64,000 bases of DNA, taken from assembly GCA_965197395.1 (NCBI GenBank), contig CBDANB010000006.1:248001-312000 (forward strand), in the 5' to 3' direction. The DNA is from CAZYFH01 sp965197395 (GTDB lineage Bacteria > Acidobacteriota > Vicinamibacteria > Vicinamibacterales > UBA8438). Both the position numbers and the translations under genes were made by a program. Positions 33,647-43,187 of the stretch are shown here, piece by piece; within the stretch, counting starts at the first letter, position 1; each line of letters opens with the position of its first letter. The notes beneath the pieces were generated by a model. That model saw only the letters and a list, made by a program, of their open reading frames with translations. It did no database searches and was not told the DNA's origin.

Positions 33647-35412
33647 CAGCGGACCAAGGCCTCTATGCGCTGGAGCAGATCTTTCTTTTGCTGCCACAAG
33701 CCGTCTATTTCCGCCAGCGCCCCCGGCGTACCATCGCGTTGCCGTCGATCGATCTCGTCCTGGAGCGCCGCGCGCTCACGCTCGTATCTCAGCCGGCGGA
33801 GCGCGAGACCGCAGTCGTTCACCAAGGCCGGCGCGTCGGCCTCGGCGGCAATCGCCGACACAAGCGCGGCCTCGTCCGAGCTGAGACGTTCCGAGAGCGT
33901 GCCGGGCACTGCGTCGGGAGGAAAATCGGACAGCGTGCGCGCGACTAGCAGAATCGACGCGGTGGCGAGACCGCGGAAGTCCTCGGGGTCCATATCGTGC
34001 AATACCGCCTGCGCCGACGTGGTGTCGCGCATGGTGGCCCAGATGAGCCCCTTCTCGGCCGGTCGCACCGACGCCACCGGTGTGGACCCGGTCGTCGTGA
34101 CGTCTGTGCGGCGGGCGACCGCCGCCTTCCGGATCTCGTCGCGCACGACGTTTTCCATGATGCGCGCCTTATGCGCGAGTCGGTCGGCGAACTGGTCGCG
34201 AGCGGCCGCGTCCGGGATGCGGGCGGCAACCGTGAGCATCTCCGTCAAGAACGCCCGCCGGTGGGCGTCGCGGTCGAAGTCGCGACCGTCGGATGCGCGG
34301 TCGAGGACGAACTCGAGGTAGGGCTGCGATTGCTTGAGCGATTGGACGTAGTACGCCGCGCCCCGTTCGCGAACGCAGGTGTCAGGGTCTTCTCCGGGCG
34401 GCAGGCGTGCGACATTGACCTGGAGCCCCGCCGAGACCAGCAGCTCGCCGGACCGGGCGGAGGCGCTCTGGCCGGCGACGTCTGGGTCGAAGCTGAGAAT
34501 CGCCTTCGACGTGAAGCGGCCCAGGAGCCGAGCCTGCGCGTCGGTCAACGCCGTGCCACATGTGGCGACGACCGGTTGGACACCGGCCTGCAGCGCCTGC
34601 GCGAGGTCGAAGTACCCCTCGACCATCACGGCGTACCCAAGGCGCCGGATGTCCTGCCGGGTCACGTGCAGGCCGTAGAGCGTGCGGCCCTTCGTGTAAA
34701 GCGGTGTTTCGGGCGAGTTGACGTACTTGGGCTGCTGGTCGTCCGCCAAGGCGCGTCCGCCGAAAGCGACGACCGACCCGCCGTCGCGGCAGATCGGAAT
34801 CATCAGACGATTCCGAAAGCGGTCGATGGTCTGGCCGCCGCCGCGATCGACGACGAGACCGCTCCGGAGCAGCCGATCGAGTGGCTGCCCCGCGTCGAGG
34901 AGGTGGCGCTTCAAGCTCTCGCGTTGTGGGGGGGCGAATCCGAGACCGAGCGTCTGGGCCGTGTCGGGGCGCACGGCCCGCGCATCGAGATGGGCGCGCG
35001 CCTGGACGCCCGACGGACCCGCGAGCTGCTCTTGGAAGTACACCGATGCCAGCTCGTGCACGTTCAGGAGTGCTTCGCGCTCGGCTTCGGCGGCGGCGTC
35101 CCGCTCCGGGTCGCCTGTGGCCGGCACCTCGAGCCCGAAGCGCTGGGCGAGGAGGCGGACGGCTTCCGGAAAACTCAGCTTCTCGTAGAGCTCGACGAAC
35201 TTGACCACGTCTCCGCCCGTCGCGCAGCCAAAGCAGTGAAAGAACCCCTTGTCCCGGTTGACGTGGAACGAAGGAGTCTTCTCCGTGTGAAACGGGCAGA
35301 GCCCCTTGAAGCTGCTGCCGACCTTCTTCAGCGGAACGGCATCCTGCACGACCTGCACGATGTCCGCTTGCGCCTTCAAGTCGTCGATGAAGCCTTGCGG
35401 AAAGCGTCCCAC
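33646..35412 (-). CDS. dnaG: DNA primase DnaG
   Basis: The GTG at 35412 gives 588 aa starting VGRFPQGFIDDLKAQADIVQ. The N-terminal CHC2 zinc finger is visible (CPFHTEKTPSFHV, then FHCFGCATGGD), followed by the RNA-polymerase core and Toprim domain with Glu in VMVEGYFDLAQAL and Asp in LSFDPDVAGQ. The C-terminal helicase-binding region is poorly conserved. DnaG makes RNA primers for replication. The frame is open upstream to 35547, but that part overlaps mutS2 without similarity. The gene sits 7 bp after mutS2 and overlaps rpoD by one base. Confidence 0.95.
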
Positions 35413-35419
35413 CGGAGTG

Positions 35420-37873
35420 CTAGTCCTTGAGCTCGATGACCGTGACGCCACCGCCGCCGTGGTCGGGCGACGCGAGCGCGAATGTTGCCACCTGCGGGTG
35501 GTGTTCGAGGAAGCCCGCAATCGCGCGGCGGAGCTGACCTGTCCCATGACCGTGAATGACCCGCAGTTGACGTTGCTCGCTCACGATCGCCTGGTCCACA
35601 TACTTCTCCACGCGCGATAACGCTTCATCCACGCGGCATCCGATGACATTGAGCTCGACTGGAGGTTCGGACGGGCTCCGCACGTCGACCGTGACACCGC
35701 CGCCGGTCGCGTCTTCCCGCGCGGCAACGACGCGTAGGTCGTTGAATCGTACGTGGAGACGCTTGCCGCGGACCTCGACCTCGGCTTCGCGCCCGTGCGT
35801 CGCCACCACCTTGCCCTCGAGCCGGAGGCTCTCGACGACGACCCGACTGCCGACGGCGGGCGGGGCATCGTCGGTCGTGCTCACGGAGGGTGGCGCATCG
35901 GGCACGGCATCCGACGCACCGGCGCGGACTGCCACGGCGTGAAGAGCGTTGGTGGCTTCGCGTCGCAGCTTACCGGTCTCACCCGTCGAGAGGCGCGGGC
36001 GCCCTGCCGCCTGCTCTTCTAATTGCGCGGCGCGCGCGCGCAGCCCGTCCACGATCGCATCGACCTCTTGACGCGCGGCGCGCAGATGCACGTCGAGGCT
36101 GCTCGCAAGGCGGTCACGTGTGGCCTGCTCGCGCTCCTCGAGCGCGCGTTGTGCGGCGCCGAGAGCTGCGCGTGCGCGGGTGATGTCCGCACGCTGTTCG
36201 GCAACCTCGGCCTGGCGCAGATCGAGCTCCCGTGTCGCCGCATCCATTCGTGCCAGGTGGTCTGCCAGCTGCGCCTCGCGCGCGCTCCTGCGCGCGCGCG
36301 CGTCATCGATGACATCCGTGGCGACGCCGAGCCGCGCGGCGATCTCGAGCGCGAGACTGCGGCCCGGTGTGCCATAGGTCAATCGATAGGTCGGCGCGTA
36401 CGTCTCCGGGTCGAACCCGAAGCCGGCGCAGGTGACCCCATCGCTCGTCGACGCGTACGACTTCAGCACGTCGTCATGCGTTGTCGCCACGACCAGGGCA
36501 CCACGGCCGCGGAATCGCTCGATGAGTGCTGCGGCCAGTGCCCCGCCCTCGGTGGGGTCGGTGCCGGCGCCGACCTCGTCGAGGAGCACGAGCGCCGGCA
36601 ACGCCAGGCGGCGGTCCATCTCGACGATGTTCGTGATGTGGCCCGAGAACGTCGACAGGTTGCTCTTGAGCGACTGCTCGTCGCCGATGTCAGCGAACAC
36701 CGAGCGGAAGACGGCGAGCTGAGCCCCCTGGCCAGCGGGCACGTGGAGACCGGCCTGCGCCATCAGGACAAGCAGACCGGTGGCCTTGAGCGTCACCGTC
36801 TTGCCCCCGGTATTCGGGCCGGTCACGACGAGCGCGCCGATGGGCGGCGCCAGTCGGATGTCCACAGCCACCGGTTCCGCGGCGACGGTCATCGGGTCAT
36901 CGGCGAGCGCGAGCGTCCGAGCGCGGACCCCCGGAATCAGCAGGGGATGGCGGGCGGCGGGGAGCTCGATTCGCGGTTCGGGAACCAACCGTGGCTCGAT
37001 GCCGCCATACAACACCGACGCACTCGCCCGCGCCTGGATGACGTCGAGGTCCGTGGCGGCGGTCAGGGTGTGCCGCAGATCGAGGCCGCGCTGTCGCAGT
37101 GCGTTGGCCAGCGCCAAGAGGATGCGCGCGACCTCGCGCGCCTCGTCCTGCTCCAGCGCCACGATGTCGTTGTTGATCTCGACCGTGCTCAGCGGCTCGA
37201 GAAACAGGCTGGCGCCACTTCCGGAGCTGCCATGCACGATGCCCGGAATCGCGCTGCGATGTTGCGATCGGACCACCAGCACGAAGCGTCCGTTCCGTTC
37301 GGTGACGATCTGCTCTTGTAGGTACTTGACGGTCGCTGGTCCCCGGAGATACGACTCGAGCATGCTCCGCAAGCGGCCCCGCTGCTTGCGCAGCCGGTCA
37401 CGGATTGCCCGCAGCTCGGGCGACGCGTCGTCGACGACCTCGCCTTGATCGTCGAGTGCCGCCCGTATGTCGGCGACTTCGCCTTCGAAGGAGCGGCATC
37501 CGTCGACGAGGGCTCGCAACACGGGGAACGGCCCGCCGCTCGCGCGCGCGACCGCCGCGCTGGCGGCGCCGACGGACGTGAGAAACGTCGCCATGCCGCT
37601 GAGTTGACGGGCGTCAAGCAGCCGGCCCTCGACCGCCAGCGCGGCGAGGATGTCACCGAGGTCGTCGGGGCCCTCGAGGGGCAACGGCGCGTTGACGTCC
37701 AGATAGGCCACACCCTCCGTCGTCGCGGTCAGCGCGGCCTGGATCGCGCGGGCGTCGGTGTGGGGACGCAGGGTACCCAGCGCGGCGGCGCCGAGCGGCG
37801 TGAGGGCGAAACTGCGGACCACTTCGACGATCCGGTCGAACTCGAGCGCCCGGAGCGCCGCGCCGTCGATCAC
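35420..37873 (-). CDS. mutS2: MutS2 ATPase/endonuclease
   Basis: The 817-aa protein lacks the mismatch-recognition domain of MutS and has the MutS2 architecture: MutS III/lever region, ATPase with Walker A VTGPNTGGKTVTLKATGLL, FADIGDEQSLKSNLSTFSGH and LVLLDEVGAGTDPTEGGALA, a long coiled coil, and a C-terminal Smr nuclease domain (LNVIGCRVDEALSRVEKYVD ... VIHGHGTGQLRRAI). MutS2 has been implicated in suppressing recombination and in rescuing collided ribosomes. It heads the mutS2-dnaG-rpoD unit. Confidence 0.95.
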   Translation of the reverse strand: MIDGAALRALEFDRIVEVVRSFALTPLGAAALGTLRPHTDARAIQAALTATTEGVAYLDVNAPLPLEGPDDLGDILAALAVEGRLLDARQLSGMATFLTSVGAASAAVARASGGPFPVLRALVDGCRSFEGEVADIRAALDDQGEVVDDASPELRAIRDRLRKQRGRLRSMLESYLRGPATVKYLQEQIVTERNGRFVLVVRSQHRSAIPGIVHGSSGSGASLFLEPLSTVEINNDIVALEQDEAREVARILLALANALRQRGLDLRHTLTAATDLDVIQARASASVLYGGIEPRLVPEPRIELPAARHPLLIPGVRARTLALADDPMTVAAEPVAVDIRLAPPIGALVVTGPNTGGKTVTLKATGLLVLMAQAGLHVPAGQGAQLAVFRSVFADIGDEQSLKSNLSTFSGHITNIVEMDRRLALPALVLLDEVGAGTDPTEGGALAAALIERFRGRGALVVATTHDDVLKSYASTSDGVTCAGFGFDPETYAPTYRLTYGTPGRSLALEIAARLGVATDVIDDARARRSAREAQLADHLARMDAATRELDLRQAEVAEQRADITRARAALGAAQRALEEREQATRDRLASSLDVHLRAARQEVDAIVDGLRARAAQLEEQAAGRPRLSTGETGKLRREATNALHAVAVRAGASDAVPDAPPSVSTTDDAPPAVGSRVVVESLRLEGKVVATHGREAEVEVRGKRLHVRFNDLRVVAAREDATGGGVTVDVRSPSEPPVELNVIGCRVDEALSRVEKYVDQAIVSEQRQLRVIHGHGTGQLRRAIAGFLEHHPQVATFALASPDHGGGGVTVIELKD

Positions 37874-37894
37874 AGATACATCCTATGGCTCGTG

Positions 37895-38656
37895 TTACTC
37901 GAGATGGTTGATGGTGCTCGCCATCGCGGCGGCGCCAAAGCCGTTGTCAATATTGACGACCGCCACCCCTGCAGAACAGCTGTTGAGCATGCCGAGCAAG
38001 GCTGTCAGCCCGCCGAAGCTCGCGCCGTATCCGACACTGGTCGGGACGGCAATCACCGGCGCGCTCACAAGACCCCCGATGACGCTCGGCAACGCACCTT
38101 CCATGCCCGCCACGGCGATGATCACGCGGGCCGCGCTCAGTCGGTCTTGCTCGGCCAGCACCCGATGGACGCCGGCGACCCCGACGTCGTAGAGCACCTC
38201 GACCTGGTTGCCCAGCGCTTCCGCGGCGACCCGCGCCTCCTCCGCCACCGGCAGGTCGGACGTCCCGGCGGCCGCCACGAGAATCACGCCCCGTCCGGTC
38301 GGTTCCGACGCGGTGGTGTGGGTGATGGCCCGGGCCGTGTCGTGAAACAGCGCGGCGGGGATCATGCGACGCACGGCCGCGAAGGACGTGTGATCCGTGC
38401 GGGTGACCAGGAGATTCTCGCCGGCGGCGACGATGCGTTCGGCGATCGCGGCCACTTGTGCCGGGGTCTTGCCTGCGCCGAAGACGACCTCGGGGAACCC
38501 TTGCCGGACCGCGCGGTGATGGTCGACCCGCGCGAACCCGAGGTCCTCGAATGATGCGCGGCGCGCGAGGGCGACCAACCGTGGCTCAGCGTCGGTCGCC
38601 GAGAGGGTGCCGCGCGCGACGTCCGCCAAGAGCGCTTGCAGCTGCTCGTGATTCAT
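37895..38656 (-). CDS. larB: Nickel-pincer cofactor biosynthesis protein LarB
   Basis: The ATG at 38656 (MNHEQLQALLADVARG) gives 253 aa. The protein carries the PurE-like AIR-carboxylase core: ILVAAAGTSDLPVAEEA, VLYDVGVAGVHRVL, IAVAGMEGALPSVIGGLV and a GYGASFGGLTALLGMLNSC segment. LarB carboxylates and hydrolyses nicotinic acid adenine dinucleotide in the first step towards the nickel-pincer cofactor of lactate racemase. larC, larE and larA are not in the window. It is 21 bp upstream of mutS2 on the same strand. Confidence 0.88.
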   Translation of the reverse strand: MNHEQLQALLADVARGTLSATDAEPRLVALARRASFEDLGFARVDHHRAVRQGFPEVVFGAGKTPAQVAAIAERIVAAGENLLVTRTDHTSFAAVRRMIPAALFHDTARAITHTTASEPTGRGVILVAAAGTSDLPVAEEARVAAEALGNQVEVLYDVGVAGVHRVLAEQDRLSAARVIIAVAGMEGALPSVIGGLVSAPVIAVPTSVGYGASFGGLTALLGMLNSCSAGVAVVNIDNGFGAAAMASTINHLE

Positions 38657-38954
38657 ACCGGGACGCCCATCGACCACGGACTCCTATGGCCGACTTGCGC
38701 GCCGTACGGTTCGGGATGTACCGTCGCCGCCTGATGTGTCCTTCGCCGGAGACGCTGGTTGTTGGTCTGCCTGGCGGCTCGCACGCCCGGCGCGCCGCGT
38801 GCGGCACCGACCGATGCAGTCTCGCGTATCTTTACACAAATGGTCGCGCGCGTTCGACGCGGCCACCCGGGGGCCGCTCCTCCTCAGGGATGTGCGGGGC
38901 CCATCGGTCGACGCTGGTCGCGTGCCCACCGATCCGGTGACGGCATACGTAGCC

Positions 38955-40094
38955 ATGCCACAGAAGTCGAGCACCGGGGCGGGTCTCGAAGGCGTTATCG
39001 CGACGTCGTCGGCGATCTGCCATATCGACGGCGACCAGGGCGTGCTGTCCTACTGCGGCCACGACATCCACGATCTGGCCCGCGAGGCGACCTTCGAGGA
39101 GGTGTGCTACCTGCTCTGGCACCGGCGCCTGCCGACGCGCGCTGAGCTCGGCGATGTGCGGACCGCGCTCGCGGCGGCCCGAGCGTTACCCGAGGCGATG
39201 CTGCGTCACATGCGGATGTTGCCGCCGGGCAACGCGATGGATGCGCTCCGCACGCTCGTGTCGACGCTGGCGCACTACGACCCGGAGTCGGAAGATCGGT
39301 CTCCGGCCGCAGCGTATCGCAAAGCCGTGCGGCTGACGGCACAGGTGGCCAGCGTGGTCGCCACCTACGGGCGGATGACGGCCGGCGGGGGGGCCATCGA
39401 CCCGGACCCGGCGCTGTCGCACGCCGCGAACTTTCTCCTGATGCTGACCGGCACCCGTCCGTCGGGACTCGCCGCGCGCGCCTTCGACGTGGCGCTCGTG
39501 CTTCATGCGGACCACGAGCTGAACGCGTCGACGTTCGCGGCGCGGGTGACCGCCGCGACACTGAGCGACGTCCATTCAGCCGTGGTGTCCGGAATCGGCG
39601 CGCTCAAGGGGCCGCTCCATGGTGGTGCCAACGCCGAGGTCATGAAGATGCTGCTGGCGATTGGAGAGGACGCCGACGACGCTCGAGTGGATGCGACGGT
39701 TCGCGGCATGCTCGCGCGCCAGGACAAGGTGCCCGGCTTCGGGCATCGCGTGTACCGAACCGAAGACCCCCGCGCGACTCACCTCCGCCAGATGTCGCAG
39801 CAGATCGGCGAACGCACCGGGAAGACTCGCTGGTTCGAGATGTCGCGGCGGATCGAGGCGGTGATGACGGCGGAGAAGCAGATCGATGCCAACGTGGATT
39901 TCTACTCGGCGTCCACCTACCACCTGCTCGGGATTCCCATGGATCTCTTCACGCCGATCTTCGCGGTCAGCCGGACGGCAGGCTGGACGGCACACATCCT
40001 CGAGCAATACGCCAACAACCGCCTGATCCGCCCGCGCGCCGAGTACATCGGGCCCGAGTATCCACAGCGATACGTGCCGCTCGAACAGCGGTGA
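38955..40094 (+). CDS. Citrate synthase (or 2-methylcitrate synthase)
   Basis: The 379-aa protein matches the shorter, Gram-positive/archaeal-type citrate synthases. It contains GLEGVIATSSAICHIDGDQG, LSYCGHDIHDLA, FEEVCYLLWHRRLP, the catalytic-His segment ALKGPLHGGANAEVMKML and the active-site KVPGFGHRVYRTEDPRA, with a C-terminal R-x(n)-IGPE. It condenses acetyl-CoA with oxaloacetate; propionyl-CoA use cannot be excluded from sequence. ATG 38955 is chosen because similarity starts here; in-frame sequence upstream to 38736 is unlike the family. About 300 bp upstream show no clear promoter. Confidence 0.9.
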   Translation: MPQKSSTGAGLEGVIATSSAICHIDGDQGVLSYCGHDIHDLAREATFEEVCYLLWHRRLPTRAELGDVRTALAAARALPEAMLRHMRMLPPGNAMDALRTLVSTLAHYDPESEDRSPAAAYRKAVRLTAQVASVVATYGRMTAGGGAIDPDPALSHAANFLLMLTGTRPSGLAARAFDVALVLHADHELNASTFAARVTAATLSDVHSAVVSGIGALKGPLHGGANAEVMKMLLAIGEDADDARVDATVRGMLARQDKVPGFGHRVYRTEDPRATHLRQMSQQIGERTGKTRWFEMSRRIEAVMTAEKQIDANVDFYSASTYHLLGIPMDLFTPIFAVSRTAGWTAHILEQYANNRLIRPRAEYIGPEYPQRYVPLEQR

Positions 40095-40103
40095 CCTTTT
40101 CCA

Positions 40104-40109
40104 TATAAT
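40104..40109 (+). promoter_or_regulatory. Possible -10 element before the DUF411 gene
   Basis: A perfect TATAAT lies 60 bp before the DUF411 start, but no good -35 hexamer is present at the right spacing, so the call is weak. A short palindrome of the GGGGCTTCGCCCC family follows at about 40120-40141. Confidence 0.3.
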
Positions 40110-40165
40110 TGTCGGTGTTGGTTCGGAGCGAAGCCCCGACTGAGTAAAGAATCGAAGGAGTGCCA

Positions 40166-40621
40166 GTGAGGATGATGCGCGTCGCCATGCTGACCGCGTT
40201 TCTCGGTCTCTCGGGGGTCGGTCTGTTCGTCGTCGGCGCCCAGGAGGCGCCCGAGGTGGACGTCTACAAGTCCCCCACGTGAGGCTGCTGTATGGGGTGG
40301 GTGGTTCACCTACGAGAACACGGCTTGAACGTGAAAACGACGGATGTTCCCAGCGTCGTTCCGCTAAAGCGCGAGCGCGGCGTCCCGCCGCGGATGTCGT
40401 CCTGCCACACCGCGATTGTCGACGGCTACGTCATTGAGGGGCATGTCCCCGCGACCGATGTGCTACGACTGCTCGAGGAGCGGCCTCCCGTCGTCGGACT
40501 CACCGTCCCGGGAATGCCGCAGGGGTCACCGGGGATGGAGGGCCCAAATCCTGTGGCCTACGACGTCTACACCTTCGACGACCACGGCAACGTCGAGGTC
40601 TTCGCGTCGCACGGTCCGTAG
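40166..40621 (+). CDS. DUF411 metal-binding protein, candidate selenoprotein (in-frame TGA as Sec39)
   Basis: Reading from the GTG at 40166 (AAGGAG 5 nt upstream; ATG 40172 also possible) gives a signal peptide (MLTAFLGLSGVGLFVVGAQ), then EVDVYKSPT, a TGA at 40280-40282, and without any frame change GCCMGWVVHLREHGLNVKTT, PRMSSCHTAIVDGYVIEGHV and GLTVPGMPQGSPGMEGPN to the stop at 40621. DUF411 proteins carry YKSPTCGCC at this place, so TGA replaces the first Cys of the CxCC metal/thiol motif. Total length with Sec is 151 residues, normal for the family. A SECIS-like hairpin follows. The protein is probably periplasmic and metal- or redox-active, as DUF411 genes often sit beside copper-resistance genes. 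Alternatives are a nonsense mutation or base error. Confidence 0.75.
40283..40313 (+). promoter_or_regulatory. Candidate bacterial SECIS element
   Basis: After a 14-nt spacer from the TGA, GTGGGTG (40297-40303) pairs with CACCTAC (40307-40313): seven pairs including one G-U, closed by a GTT loop. The loop begins with G-U, and its G is the 22nd nucleotide after the TGA, close to the E. coli fdhF SECIS geometry. In bacteria the SECIS lies inside the coding region and is read by SelB with Sec-tRNA. Confidence 0.6.
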
Positions 40622-40664
40622 GCAACGGCGTGTGGCTGTCTGACCGAGGTGCTGGTCGTGCTCG

Positions 40665-42467
40665 ATGAATCATCACCGCATCCGAAACTTCTCCATCATT
40701 GCGCACATCGATCACGGCAAATCGACGCTCGCGGACCGATTTCTGGAGCAGACCGGTGCGTTGCGGCCCCGCGAGATGGAGGCGCAGGTCCTCGACAGCA
40801 TGGACCTGGAGCGGGAACGCGGCATCACGATCAAGGCCCATTCCGTTCGGCTGTCGTACGTCGCACGTGATGGACAGACCTACGTCCTGAACCTGATCGA
40901 TACGCCGGGCCACGTCGACTTCTCCTACGAGGTGACGCGGTCGCTCGCGGCGTGCGAGGGCGCGCTGCTACTGGTTGACGCCGCCCAGGGTGTCGAGGCG
41001 CAGACCGTTGCCAACGCCTATCTCGCCGTCGACCACGGCCTCGAGATCATCCCGGTCATCAACAAGATCGATCTGCCAGGCGCGCAGCCCGACGAGGCGG
41101 CCCTTCAGATAGAGGACCTCGTCGGGCTCGATCCAGCGGACGCGCTGCTGGCCAGCGCGAAGGAAGGACGCGGGACGGTTGAGGTGCTCGAGGCCATCGT
41201 CACCCGCCTGCCGCCGCCCGACGGCGATCCAGAGGCGCCGTTGAAGGCGCTGATCTTCGATTCCTGGTACGACGCCTACCGCGGGGTCATCGTGCTCATT
41301 CGAGTCATCGATGGCTCGATCCGGCCCAAGACGAAGATTCGTTTGGTGGCGGCCGCCCAGGACTACGAGGTGGAGCAGGTCGGGGTGTTTTCACCAAAGC
41401 TCGAGAGCGTCGATCAGCTCTCCGTTGGCGAGGTGGGATTCGTCATCGCCAACATCAAGAATGTCGCTGACGCCCGCGTGGGTGACACCGTCACCGAGAC
41501 GGCCCGACCGACGCTGGAACCGTTCCCCGGCTTCAAGGAGCTGAAGCCGATGGTGTTTGCCGGCCTCTATCCGGTCGAGAGCCATCAGTATCCGGAGCTC
41601 CGCGAGGCGCTCGAGAAGCTGCGGCTGAACGATGCGTCCTTTTTCTTTGAACCGGAAACCTCCGTGGCGCTGGGGTTCGGGTTCCGGTGTGGGTTCCTCG
41701 GGTTGTTGCACCTGGATATCGTCCAGGAGCGGCTGGAGCGCGAGTTCGACATGGATCTGGTGACGACGGCGCCCGGTGTGCTCTATCGCGTGACGACGAC
41801 CGACGGCGAGGTTCGTGAGATCGACAGTCCCGCGAAGCTGCCCGATGCCGGCAGCGTCGCCAAGGTGGAGGAGCCTATCATCACGGCGATGATCCTGACG
41901 CCGGCTGACTACGTGGGCGCGATCCTGCAGCTGTGTCAGGAGAAGCGGGGTGTGCAGAAGAATCTCGAGTACCACGCATCGCACCGCGTGCTGATCTCCT
42001 ACGAGCTGCCCTTCAACGAGGTTGTGCTCGACTTCTACGACCGGCTCAAGACCATCTCGCGTGGCTATGCGTCGCTCGACTATCATGTCACTGGGTACCG
42101 AGAGTCGCCGCTCGTCAAGCTGGACCTGCTGGTCAATGGCGAACCGGTCGATGCGCTGTCGGTCATCGTGCACAAGGACGCGTCCTACGCGCGTGGACGT
42201 GCGTTGGCGACGAAAATGCGCCAGCTCATCCCGCGTCAGATGTTCGAGGTCGCGATCCAAGCCGCGATCGGCACCCGCATCATCGCGCGTGAGAGCGTTC
42301 GGGCGCTTCGGAAGAACGTGCTCGCCAAGTGCTACGGCGGGGATATCTCACGAAAGCGTAAGCTGCTCGAAAAACAGAAAGCCGGGAAGCGTCGGATGAA
42401 GCGAGTCGGAAGCGTGGAGATCCCGCAGGAGGCGTTTCTGGCGGTTCTCAAGGTGGGCGATGACTGA
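40665..42467 (+). CDS. lepA: Elongation factor 4 (LepA), ribosomal back-translocase GTPase
   Basis: The 600-aa translational GTPase has the G1 motif IIAHIDHGKSTLADRFLE, switch I RERGITIKAH, G3 LIDTPGHVDFSYEV, G4 NKIDLPGA, EF-G-like domains II, III and V, and the LepA-specific C-terminal domain ending in CYGGDISRKRKLLEKQKAGK. EF4 binds ribosomes and aids initiation or rescues stalled elongation. Its last 8 bp overlap lepB, the classical lepA-lepB pair. Confidence 0.98.
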   Translation: MNHHRIRNFSIIAHIDHGKSTLADRFLEQTGALRPREMEAQVLDSMDLERERGITIKAHSVRLSYVARDGQTYVLNLIDTPGHVDFSYEVTRSLAACEGALLLVDAAQGVEAQTVANAYLAVDHGLEIIPVINKIDLPGAQPDEAALQIEDLVGLDPADALLASAKEGRGTVEVLEAIVTRLPPPDGDPEAPLKALIFDSWYDAYRGVIVLIRVIDGSIRPKTKIRLVAAAQDYEVEQVGVFSPKLESVDQLSVGEVGFVIANIKNVADARVGDTVTETARPTLEPFPGFKELKPMVFAGLYPVESHQYPELREALEKLRLNDASFFFEPETSVALGFGFRCGFLGLLHLDIVQERLEREFDMDLVTTAPGVLYRVTTTDGEVREIDSPAKLPDAGSVAKVEEPIITAMILTPADYVGAILQLCQEKRGVQKNLEYHASHRVLISYELPFNEVVLDFYDRLKTISRGYASLDYHVTGYRESPLVKLDLLVNGEPVDALSVIVHKDASYARGRALATKMRQLIPRQMFEVAIQAAIGTRIIARESVRALRKNVLAKCYGGDISRKRKLLEKQKAGKRRMKRVGSVEIPQEAFLAVLKVGDD

Positions 42468-43173
42468 CCCACGGGTCCCGGAGACATCGTTCCGCAAGTC
42501 CACTGTGCGGGAGTACTTCGAGTCCATCGTCATCGCCGTGATCCTGGCGTTCTTTATACGGACATGGGTCGTTCAGGCGTTCAAGATCCCCACCGGCTCG
42601 ATGGAGAACAACCTGCTCATCGGCGATCATCTGCTCGTCAACAAATACGTCTTCAGCCCGACGGCGTCGACAGCGGAGCGTCTGTTGTTGCCGACCGGCG
42701 GGGTGCGTCGCGGGGACATCGTGGTGTTCAAGTTTCCCGACAATCCCGAGCGCGACTTCATCAAGCGGGTCGTCGGCCTACCGGGTGAGACGCTCGAGGT
42801 TCGTGACAAGACGGTGCAGATCGACGGGGTGCCGCTCGACGAGCCCTATCTGCCCAGTCACATGACGAGCCTGCCCGCGGGGGCGTTCGCCATCGACGGG
42901 CGAGACAATTACGGGCCGGTCTCGATCCCGCCAGATCACTACTTCGTGATGGGGGACAACCGCGACAACTCCGAGGACAGCCGCTATTGGGGTACGTTGC
43001 CCCACGGCCACTTGAAGGGCAAGGCGGTCGTCGTCTACTGGTCCTACGACGTCCAGGAACCGGAGCTGTTCGCCGACACCGGTCTGGGCGCCACCGTCCG
43101 GCGACTGACGTCGGTCGTTACCCACTTCTTCACACGCACACGGTGGGACCGCATGTTCCGCCAGGTGGGTTGA
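42460..43173 (+). CDS. lepB: Signal peptidase I
   Basis: The 237-aa membrane enzyme has one N-terminal helix (residues 22-40) followed by the catalytic Ser47 in FKIPTGSMENNLLIGDH, the general-base Lys102 in RDFIKRVVGLPGE, and the conserved boxes VPPDHYFVMGDNRDNSEDSR-type (here IPPDHYFVMGDNRDNSEDS). It cleaves signal peptides from exported proteins on the periplasmic side. The start overlaps lepA. Confidence 0.96.
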   Translation: MTDPRVPETSFRKSTVREYFESIVIAVILAFFIRTWVVQAFKIPTGSMENNLLIGDHLLVNKYVFSPTASTAERLLLPTGGVRRGDIVVFKFPDNPERDFIKRVVGLPGETLEVRDKTVQIDGVPLDEPYLPSHMTSLPAGAFAIDGRDNYGPVSIPPDHYFVMGDNRDNSEDSRYWGTLPHGHLKGKAVVVYWSYDVQEPELFADTGLGATVRRLTSVVTHFFTRTRWDRMFRQVG

Positions 43174-43187
43174 CGCGAGGTTTCGCG

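Noticed and set aside
38736..38954. N-terminal extension of citrate synthase
   Set aside because: The extra 73 residues are basic and unlike the family; similarity starts at ATG 38955.
40166..40282. Separate 38-residue secreted peptide ending at the TGA, with an independent downstream gene from ATG 40292
   Set aside because: The two pieces are in the same frame and join seamlessly as one DUF411 protein; no ribosome-binding site precedes ATG 40292.
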